This document shows positions 57,801-64,000 of a DNA stretch of 64,000 nt, piece by piece. The stretch lies in contig CALYLW010000178.1 in assembly GCA_944989445.1 (NCBI GenBank), positions 136,501-200,500 of the forward strand, read 5' to 3'. The notes under the pieces were generated by a model. The model searched no databases. It was not told the origin of the DNA and was given only the letters and a program-made list of their open reading frames with translations. The stretch's first letter is position 1. Every line of letters starts with the position of its first letter. Both the position numbers and the translations under genes were made by a program. The stretch comes from Ampullaceana balthica (taxonomy: Eukaryota > Mollusca > Gastropoda > Lymnaeidae).

Positions 57801-60800
57801 ACATCATAATAGATCATCGCTTATTAATATAATAGATGACGCATCTCGTTTTTAGCCCGTTAAAAATTTACAGAAGGAATATCAAAACTCCTAATTCGTG
57901 TTTCGTCAGACGAAGATGTCTCCTAGCTAACTGTCGCGACCCGAACGGGGGAGCAATCACAATCACAATGACAACAACGTGGTTCCAGGCGGGGAACGCT
58001 ATTTGGAACATCACTCCTTGAACACGCCGAAAACCCGAAGTGAGCCGATGATCTCCGAAACAATCAGAGTCATGTGCCATGTGTTTTGGCGCCTTCGGCG
58101 TTTATCAGCTCAGTTCGTTGCGGTCGTTCACTTCGGGTTTTTTGCGTGTACAAAGAGTGATGTGCAAATAGCGCTCGCCGTTCCAGGCTAGTGTGAAGAG
58201 TGCAGTCTGGCTCGCTGCTAGACAAGTTGCAACAAGTACTGTCAGCAAAGGAACCACTTATACATACAATATCGCCAATATACGAACGTATTTTATGTAC
58301 CCAGGCACTCAAAAAAATAAAAATTCTAACAAATAAATAAAAATAATTCACATTTTTATTAATGTTTATGAAACAATTCTGTCTCTGTCGAATAGTGGCG
58401 GGCACATACGAATCGTTCCGCGGGCGCCATGGTGCCCGCGGGCACGGGGTTGGGAACCCCTGATCTAGTATATAATGAAGTTTATCCAATGAAAAAGCGC
58501 AGCCAAACCACCATTTAAGAGTTTTGAGGACGGAGGCAGAAAATTCAATTATTGTATCGAATAAGGAATTAGCTGAAAAAGTACGCGCAAGATTACAGTG
58601 TGAATCTTTAGTGAGACACGAATGTAAATACACGTAAATGGTGTTTCAAAGCGTCTTTTTTTGATTTAGTCTTGATCGTTTGATGACGCAACAATTACAG
58701 ACTTGATATAACCGTTTTGAGTGTTGGGGGCATTTCTATGAAATACTTAATTTAGCCAGCTTGATGACAGCATAATGATGGACATTTACTTACCCAGCTT
58801 GATGACAGCATACTGATGGACATTTACTTACCCAGCTTGATGACAGCATACTGATGGACATTTACTTACCCAGCTTGATGACAGCATAATGATGGACATT
58901 TACTTACCCAGCTTGATGACAGCATACTGATGGACATTTACTTACCCAGCTTGATGACAGCATACTGATGGACATTTACTTACCCAGCTTGATGACAGCA
59001 TACTGATGGACATTTACTTACCCAGCTTGATGACAGCATACTGATGGACATTTACTTACCCAGCTTGATGACAACATAATGATGGACATTTACTTACCCA
59101 GCTTGATGATAACACAATCACGGACATAACTTACCCTGCTTGATGACAACATAATGATGGACATTTACTTACCCAGCTTGATGACAACACAATAACGGAC
59201 ATAACTTACCCTGCTTGCCTTGATGACAACACAATAACGGACATAACTTACCCTGCTTGCCTTGATGACAACACAATGAAGGACATAACTTACCCTGCTT
59301 GCCTTGATGACAACACAATAACGGACATAACTTACCCTGCTTGCCTTGATGACAACACAATAACGGACATAACTTACCCTGCTTGGCCTTGATGACAACA
59401 CAATGACGGACATAACTTACCCTGCTTGATGACGACACAATTACAGACATAACTCACCCTGCTCGGCCTTGATGACAACACAAAGCAGGCAACCAGGAGG
59501 CTAAATATTCCGATAACGGCCTGTTCATTCTGTGGGCTGAATGTGATGACGTCAATGCCCAGGTAGACACACAGCAGGACGGTGGCCAGCACATACAGAA
59601 AACTTTAAAATATAAAAGAAGGATGAACGAATTTTTTAATTTTCATTTAAGTAAAGGGAAAGAAACAAAATACATTTCTATGGATTAACATACCTACTAC
59701 CTACGACATAATGTATAGAAATTCTGGCTGCAAGACAACTGCTTTGGAATATAGGAAATCACGAGAAATTAAGGTTAGTCTAGATCAGTGGTTCCCAAAT
59801 TTTTTTGATCCACAGCATCCCCTTTTTATAGTCAAAACTTGCCCACGGACCCCCAAGTGATAAATATACATAAATGCAAAGTACAAAAATAAATTTAAAA
59901 TATCAACATTTTGATAAATATGTATTTATTGAGATTATAACTTTTGTCTGAAATAAAATTGAAAACAATTAATAACTTGGAAGAACTTGATTAGATTTTA
60001 TGAGTGTATTTATGGCCGACTCAATGTTGGTGCAAATCCCCACGAGCACCAATTTCTAATCAGTTTCTTTTTTTTATGACGAAGTTTATAACGGCACTGA
60101 ATCAACGTTCAACTAAATAGGAAGACAGCAAAGCAGTCAGCAAATTCTGTACTATAACCCATTATGCAAGGGTATAAAATTGGGATCTGTTTTTGTAAGG
60201 GGCCGTCCATAAAGTACGTCACGCTCCAGAAGGGGGGGAGGGGGTGTAAGAAAGTGTGAAAGTTTGTGACGGGGGGGGGGTCCGGCCATGTGTGACGTGA
60301 CGGTGTTTTATATTTAACTTTAATTATTTTGTTAATAAAAAGGAATTTTTTGTCGAAAGTGTGACGTACTTTATGGGGGGGGGGTCCATGATTTGTGACA
60401 GGGTTGGTTCGTATTAGTATGGATTCATCTGTGTTTGGGATCTAAGTTTGTCCATGCGCAAAAGTATTCAACTTCCAGTTGGGAATATCAAGTGTCTTCA
60501 AATCTTTGGCTAAGGCGTCATGAAGAGCAGTTATGTGTTGAAAGTAAAACAAGCAAATCATCATCTCTATTTTTCAACTTCGAAAGATTTGAAAACTGAG
60601 AACATTCACCTTTTCCCAAGTTTCTTCTTTTTTTTGTGGACAAAAAAAAAGAAGATTTTCACCAAATGCAGATGCTGCGGTTTTAGTTTTGAATAAATTT
60701 AATAGGTGACCTTTTATTTTCAAATTACCTTAGTTTAGTTAAATTTGGCAAATAAATAATTGATAAAGGTTGTGTCTATTTTGTTGGTTAAGTTAATTGT

Positions 60801-63421
60801 GTCGCAAATCATAGTATTTGCTTTCCAGGAATTCCAACACTGAATCAAAGAGGGCATAAAATCGAATTAAAACTGCCCTTATTACCACGTTTTTATTAAC
60901 TCGCTTTCGTTGGGCATTGTTTGTTTGTTCAAGATTTTTTCAAATCTGCCAACGTAAAATTGAACCACTTCTGATGGTCCTAGAGATCTGAAAATTTTAC
61001 CACAGATAGGTCTTGGATGACAATGCATTGTATAAAAATTTCAGATCGATCGAATGTACCATTATTAAATTATTGAACTTTTTAGTTTATCTATAGTCTA
61101 TATATAAGAAACTGTACCGTCTGCTTTTGTTGACATCCGTGAGTTCCCCCCGTGACCACATCACAATGTTTTTAAAACGTTTGGCGGGCGCTTGTGAGGT
61201 GTTTGGTAAAGTAAATAGAGGTAAAAAAATGATTTTTAAAAACCACGTTTTTACAAGCGGACTAAAAAGAAGAAAATAATTTAAAACTGGTAAGTTCAAG
61301 TACTTTGATTTAATATGACTAAAAACGTGGGGCGGGTGTTTGGTATAAAAATTAAAGATTTCTAATTTAGAAGGCAAAAGAGAGATCTATAAGTGAGAGT
61401 ATGAGTGAGCTGCATATGTTAAACCTCATAAGCGCCCGTCCCACGTTTTTAGTCATATTAAATCAAAGTACTTGAACTTACCAGTTTTAAATTATTTTCT
61501 TCTTTTTAGTCCGCTTGTAAAAACGTGGTTTTTAAAAATCATTTTTTTACTTCTATTTTTGATAAACAACGTACTTCTGTGTGAATAAGAAAACGATTAG
61601 TCTTCTTCATTTTCCAAACAAAGTTTAGCAAAAATCTCTTATTGAAGGCATTCCTTTTGATTTTACAGTCTGACTAATGACATAATCTAGTGATCCATGC
61701 AAACTTTCACTAAGATTTTTTGCAAACAACTGATGTCGATGAATGACACAATGTACTGAAATTACATTCGGCACAGCTTGTTTTAAATATGCGATTAAGT
61801 CAAGGATAAAGTTTTAACTTCAAAAAATATTTTTAATTCAGTAAGTAACTTTTCACGTTTCGCATCTGTTTCCAAACATTTAGACATTTAGACATTCTTT
61901 AAAATTCAAATATTCAACAACAGTGTCTTGTCTGCACTTTTTCTTCGGCTCACTATTATTCTCTTATCTGTTGTAACAAAACAACTGTTAATAATTATTA
62001 ACTTTTTTCAATGGAATGCTGCAGTAAAGCCCTTTTGATAAAAACATTTGATGATAGGATATAATTTAGATAAATATAACTTCACGACACCTAAAAAATT
62101 ACCCAATCGTGCAACCCTCGTTGATTCAAGTTGAAACATTGTATTTTTTCTGACCTACTCAAAGGCATTCCGCATTTCTTAGGCATCAAACTTGACCTTT
62201 CAATAAACCAAGTATTTTGATTGGTAATAGCTGGTAAATTAACGTAGTTCTACTTCCTTTTCTAGGTAAAACAACATTGTATTTCATGACTGATAGTGAT
62301 AGCACATAAGGGGCCGTCCATAAATGACGTCACACGATTTTGGCAGATTTTTCACTTCCCCGCTCCCTCATCACGCGTTGTCACAAAAACTTAGACCCCC
62401 CCTCTCCAATATGACGTCACAAAGCTTTGAACCCCCCCCCCAAGCCGTATTTTCTAATTGAAAATTAGCAAGTTGCAAATTATTTTTTTGTCATTTGTAT
62501 TTAGTGTAAGACTGCACTCTAATATCGTAACACGTGTGAAGCCATTGAAAACGTCATTAAATACATTGTAAACAATCAAATATTTATTTAAGGGAACTTT
62601 TATTTAAAATTGAGCGTCGCGATGTGACGTCGCATTTCTTAAATACCCCCCCCTCCCTTCGTCACAAATGTGTGACCCCCTCCCCCCTAGGCACGTGACG
62701 TCATTAATAATGGTATTTAATTAGAAAAAGCATTCATATACTATTTTATCTATTTATGTATTATTTATTTTAATTTCCATAATAATAAAAATGGATCAAA
62801 TTTTTATTATTTTATATTCAACCTTGCGCGGACCCCTGACCTTGTTCAGGGACCACCAAATCAATTTTAATTTTCACGGACCCACTGAATGTTACCGGGG
62901 ACCCCTTGGGGTCCGTAGGGACCACTTTAGGAACCACTGTTCTAGATTTTTGCAGTCTATTCACAAAGTGTCATTTATACTTCAAATATTCGCAAATCAT
63001 TTTTCGTTAACATTGCAGCCCCCCCCCCGCCCCAACAAAAGAGAGATCGAGAGAGAGAGAGAGAGAGATAGAGAGAGAGAGAGAAAGAGACAGAGAGAAA
63101 TGCAAAATAATAAGGTATCGCAGCTTTTTTAAAAATAGACATGACTGTCAGAGTAGGAACTTGGCGTCAAGAAGTTCATTCACTACCTTATAGGGATAAT
63201 GAATTGTTTGGGGACACCGTATTTGATTGTCGTAAAAATGAACCCAGACTTACTATCTAACATAGGTTCTCAAACGTTTGATACGCGGGGACGACGCGTA
63301 CGCCGTGTAACATCTCAGGATCACGGCGTCATATTTTGGTCCACTGATGAAACCAAACGTCAACTTGATCATCAACCCTCCTGTAATGACAGTGAGGATA
63401 TAGGATCCCTCATCGTAGTAT
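51690..63421 (-). CDS. SLC28A-like: Concentrative nucleoside transporter (CNT/SLC28) homologue, 5' partial, ten exons visible
   Basis: Sodium-coupled transporter family of the plasma membrane. Exons in transcript order: 63421-63254, 59602-59458, 55066-54869, 54413-54252, 53863-53738, 53642-53509, 53344-53176, 52960-52817, 52673-52560 and 51884-51690 (about 518 codons). All joins are GT-AG with matching phases. Recognisable blocks include VNWHPVFWG, GSAFVFGDSF, AANIFIGLSEAPLLIRPYLP, SELHAIMTCGFASISG, SHLLTAAVISAPAALAISK, NLLQAASDGA, VICSYI, GIKFFATPFVAY and TYALCG, all collinear with human CNT3. The sodium-site residues (Asn of AANIF, Ser-Ile of ASI) are kept. The nucleoside-site residues are mostly lost: GQTEAP reads GLSEAP, NEFVAY reads TPFVAY, and the Asn and Ser after YALCG are both Ala. 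The N-terminal exons lie beyond the window. Family identity is near certain; the substrate is unknown. Confidence 0.92.
51895..52305 (+). pseudogene. LINE 3' end with hairpin tail beside a CNT exon
   Basis: The plus strand encodes FSFCAAKQWNSLPLHIRS and FKTALKTHLFKIYF, a common C-terminal tail of CR1/jockey-like LINEs. The 3' end has the stem AAAGCGCTGT/ACAGCGCTTT and a (TTA)n tail. It starts about 10 bases from the acceptor of the last visible CNT exon, antisense to that gene. Confidence 0.8.
52560..52673 (-). CDS. CNT exon (extramembrane linker)
   Basis: A 38-codon phase 0 exon after GTTCTCAG, ending ATGACG|gtaaat. The sequence is poorly conserved (NRRVFEDYITEVNGTW) with NGT and NTT sequons, and is placed by phase between the FVAY block and ERSEVITTYALCG. 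It is longer than the matching human segment. Confidence 0.8.
52817..52960 (-). CDS. CNT exon (family signature with missing NE)
   Basis: A 48-codon phase 0 exon after ACAACAG, ending ATCGAG|gtaaat. It encodes VICSYILFPLSYVMG and GIKFFATPFVAYAEL. The CNT signature is (G/A)xKx3NEFVA(Y/M/F); here the near-invariant Asn-Glu is Thr-Pro, removing a glutamate that binds the ribose. Confidence 0.94.
53176..53344 (-). CDS. CNT exon (NLLQAASDGA block)
   Basis: A 169-nt exon after ACGTCCAG, ending TTTGAT|gtgggt. One base completes Glu, then SPQNLLQAASDGAGFS, a helix (VNMMAFVSMLNLIDFVLVW) and GIQGMTFD. A second AG ten bases later would break the frame, so the upstream acceptor is used. Confidence 0.92.
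53509..53642 (-). CDS. CNT exon (SHLLTA block and cytoplasmic linker)
   Basis: A 134-nt exon after CATCTTAG, ending in phase 2 at GA|gtaaaa. It encodes APASHLLTAAVISAPAALA, then YPEVE and a charged linker ending KMRNE, as in CNT3 (PETEK...KMES). An earlier in-frame gtaaat would drop the linker; phase and homology favour the longer form. Confidence 0.88.
53738..53863 (-). CDS. CNT exon (HP1 end, sodium-site segment)
   Basis: A 42-codon phase 0 exon after GTGTCAG, ending TCTGGG|gtgagt. SEAPLLIRPYLP is the HP1 signature. SELHAIMTCGFASISG aligns without gaps to the bacterial and human proteins and keeps the Ser-Ile pair of the sodium site. Confidence 0.94.
54252..54413 (-). CDS. CNT exon (helix and hairpin HP1 start)
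   Basis: A 54-codon phase 0 exon after GTCATAG, ending GGTCTG|gtgagt. It encodes a membrane helix (AGVIVFFNACIFVMDYF) and the HP1 motif AANIFIGL. The last residue is Leu where CNTs have the substrate-contacting Gln of GQTEAP. Confidence 0.93.
54869..55066 (-). CDS. CNT exon (VNW block, amphipathic helices)
   Basis: A 66-codon phase 0 exon after TTTCACAG, ending TTTGAG|gtcagt. VNWHPVFWGFIIQFGF, LRTVIGYEAFKW and GSAFVFGDSF match the CNT core (human CNT3 has the same order). The donor gtcagt is weaker than most in this gene. Confidence 0.92.
55579..58462 (-). mobile_element. hAT DNA transposon with intact ends and perfect 8-bp target duplication
   Basis: The ends are inverted (CAGGGGTTCCCAACC at the left, GGTTGGGAACCCCTG at the right) and flanked by identical ATCTAGTA at 55571-55578 and 58463-58470. 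The 2.88-kb element lies inside the CNT intron between exons 59458-59602 and 54869-55066. It carries a broken BED/hAT transposase on the minus strand, the same strand as the host gene. Confidence 0.95.
56110..57700 (-). pseudogene. Broken BED-finger hAT transposase (ZBED5/GTF2IRD2 type)
   Basis: It starts at MSGPSKRQQ (57700). A BED finger (CFLCGSS and the H-x4-H of NVERHFQTIH) is followed by FDESTDISDTAQLAV, TTDGAPAMVGKNKGF, HCIIHQEALC and LHTEVLWL, all marks of the hAT catalytic domain. The dimerisation region (SLIEEIKTF, ELADSRWLIDLGFFTDI) follows. One in-frame stop near 57450 and frameshifts near 57070 and 56700 disable it. Domestication is not suggested. Confidence 0.9.
58756..59457 (-). 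repeat. Tandem array built from a CNT exon end plus its 5' splice site
   Basis: Two related unit types: about 38 bp (58756-59110, TTGATGACAGCATACTGATG type) and about 36-43 bp (59110-59457, TTGATGACAACACAATAACG type). On the minus strand each unit reads like the exon end at 59458-59482 (TGTTGTCATCAAGG...AGG) followed by GTAAGT and intron sequence. There are 17 GGGTAAGT donors in addition to the authentic GGGTGAGT. Confidence 0.92.
59458..59602 (-). CDS. CNT exon ending at an amplified splice donor
   Basis: The exon starts after TTTTAAAG and ends AGCAGG|gtgagt. It encodes two membrane helices (LATVLLCVYLGI and IGIFSLLVACFVL) and SSRPSR, which joins VNWHPV in the next exon as in other CNTs. 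Its last 25 bases and its donor are copied many times in the following intron. Confidence 0.85.
60199..60405. mobile_element. GGGGCCGTCC-type element nested in hAT
   Basis: Begins GGGGCCGTCCATAAAGTACG and includes GTGTGACGTACTTTATGGGG near its right end. The right terminus is eroded. Confidence 0.7.
61221..61330. repeat. Left arm of a perfect 110-bp inverted repeat
   Basis: Exact reverse complement of 61441-61550, spaced by 110 bases. The match continues with single mismatches on both sides. Perfect identity over 110 bases indicates a recent origin or ongoing conversion. Confidence 0.95.
61441..61550. repeat. Right arm of the perfect 110-bp inverted repeat
   Basis: Pairs base for base with 61221-61330. 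The transcript would form a long hairpin in either orientation. Confidence 0.95.
62311..62710. mobile_element. GGGGCCGTCC-type element, diverged
   Basis: Begins GGGGCCGTCCATAAATGACG and ends near GCACGTGACGTCATTAATAA, with C-rich tracts inside on both halves. It is nested in the second hAT element. Confidence 0.65.
63040..63105. repeat. (GA)n purine tract
   Basis: GAGAGA-rich tract in the CNT intron, just outside the second hAT element. Confidence 0.9.
63254..63421 (-). CDS. CNT exon (N-terminal membrane segment; first one seen)
   Basis: The exon follows a TTCCCAG acceptor and ends AGATA|gtaagt. It encodes YYDEGSYILTVITGG and a short basic loop. The in-frame TAG visible in genomic DNA is only the donor junction: the codon becomes TAT after splicing to the next exon. 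The weak N-terminal homology is supported mainly by phase (2 to 1) and position. Confidence 0.7.
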
Positions 63422-63684
63422 CTGGGAACAGACAAACACAAGGTAATGAAACGCTCAGAAACAAGCATTCAAAGAATGCACTAATAGGAGGGTCAGCATG
63501 CAAAATAAATATTTAATAAGTAAAAGGTAAAAAAATCTGTTTTAAAAAAAGGACACGCTTTTATTTACAAACATTTACAGACTGAAACGCGCTGATATCC
63601 CCTGCCCTTGATATAAACACGGGAATTTGGTAAACGATGGCTGGAGTGAAACCGGTGAGCCGTGGAGGTCAACTCTAGCAGACG
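63422..63684. other. CNT intron sequence, nothing recognised
   Basis: Sequence upstream of the first visible CNT exon. No exon with the required phase and splice sites could be defined here. Confidence 0.4.
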
Positions 63685-63920
63685 ACTATATATTATAAAT
63701 AGTGATAAATAGAGATAAACTATAAATTGATTAATTTAATTACAGTACATTCGATCGATCTGAAATTTTGATACGATGCATTGTTCTCCACGATCTATAT
63801 GTGGTAAAATTTTGAGATCTCTAGGACCATCAGAAGTGGTTTAATTTTACGTTACAAGATTTGAAGGAAGGATGGATGGATACAACATACAGTGTGACTT
63901 AAATAAAAGCGTGTAAAAAA
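63685..63920. mobile_element. Partial inverted copy of the foldback repeat family
   Basis: Reverse-complement match to the first part of the copies at 37889 and 60884 (TTCGATCGATCTGAAATTTT, GATCTCTAGGACCATCAGAA). It lacks the foldback arms. Confidence 0.7.
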
Positions 63921-64000
63921 ACAAAACGGTCACGAATATAAAATGCCATGCTCGAGACTGATCATTCATGCTGAAGCTGTTGGTTTTGAGGTTGTTGCGG

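Larger units (their letters stand above)
60884..61556. mobile_element. Foldback-type repeat nested in the hAT remnant
   Basis: Begins CCACGTTTTTATTAACTCGC and shares its first 200 bases with copies at 37889 and, inverted, at 63685-63920. Its right part is a long inverted repeat. No coding potential is seen. The superfamily cannot be told from the ends visible here. Confidence 0.75.
60420..61790 (-). pseudogene. Heavily decayed hAT transposase split by a foldback insertion
   Basis: Minus-strand fragments near 61560-61780 read HCVIHRHQLFAKNLSESLHG and HTEVRCL, the hAT catalytic block. Below the foldback, near 60430-60860, pieces read LFDSVLEFLESKYYDL, LLFFVHKKRRNLG, DDDLLVLLSTHN and LSQRFEDT, the C-terminal half. 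Many stops and frameshifts are present. The foldback element sits just after the catalytic glutamate region. Confidence 0.75.
59786..62939 (-). mobile_element. Second, older hAT element with nested insertions
   Basis: The left end CAGTGGTTCCCAAA and right end GGAACCACTG are inverted. The flanks GTCTAGAT (59778-59785) and TTCTAGAT (62940-62947) match at 7 of 8. It lies in the CNT intron between exons 63254-63421 and 59458-59602. It holds a decayed hAT transposase, a foldback repeat and two GGGGCCGTCC-type elements. Confidence 0.85.

Noticed and set aside
59165..59450. ORFs with VSYVRYCVVIKASR repeats
   Set aside because: They are read-through of the splice-donor repeat array; they contain the exon end copied many times and not an independent gene.
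63925..64000. Minus-strand open frame at the window edge considered as an upstream CNT exon
   Set aside because: No donor with the required phase 2 was found and the neighbouring sequence is repeat; left unassigned.

Overview
This is an AT-rich, intron-rich animal genomic window, most likely from a mollusc or another lophotrochozoan. That placement is an inference from an alpha7-like nicotinic receptor with ancient exon boundaries, a concentrative nucleoside transporter (CNT/SLC28) homologue, and a dense mix of hAT, Helitron-like, LINE and minisatellite sequence. No bacterial gene organisation, CRISPR array or functional RNA gene was seen.

Two real protein genes are supported. The first, on the plus strand (22767-42277, ten coding exons, nine GT-AG introns, 485 codons), is a complete nicotinic acetylcholine receptor subunit: signal peptide, Cys-loop, loop C vicinal cysteines, four membrane helices and a cation-type pore. 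The second, on the minus strand (51690-63421, ten exons seen, 5' end outside the window), is a CNT/SLC28 transporter. Its fold and sodium-site residues look intact, but nearly every residue known to contact the nucleoside in this family is replaced.

Layout. 1-22.7 kb is mostly non-coding: a 2.7-kb, 78-bp satellite with a seven-unit higher-order pattern (2697-5426), Helitron-like insertions carrying a tRNA-Val-like block (5.5-9.7 kb), a decayed ankyrin-like fragment (12.9 kb), a TATA box with a small ORF (17.3 kb), a 2.2-kb hAT-like element (17.5-19.7 kb) and a SINE-like element (20.7 kb). 22.7-42.3 kb is the receptor gene. Its introns hold GATA, CA and TA microsatellites, a foldback repeat, two LINE 3' fragments and a Helitron. 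42.3-51.7 kb is intergenic, with small inverted-repeat elements and a 35-bp minisatellite. 51.7-64 kb is the transporter gene. Its largest intron was invaded by a hAT transposon with a perfect 8-bp target duplication, and the next intron holds a second hAT copy with nested insertions.

The most unusual observation is in the transporter intron at 58756-59457. The last 25 coding bases of an exon together with its 5' splice site have been amplified into a tandem array, leaving 17 further consensus donors (GG|GTAAGT) directly behind the authentic GTGAGT donor. The other notable points are the degenerate CNT substrate site, the AAABAAB higher-order satellite, and a perfect 110-bp inverted repeat nested in a hAT transposase remnant.
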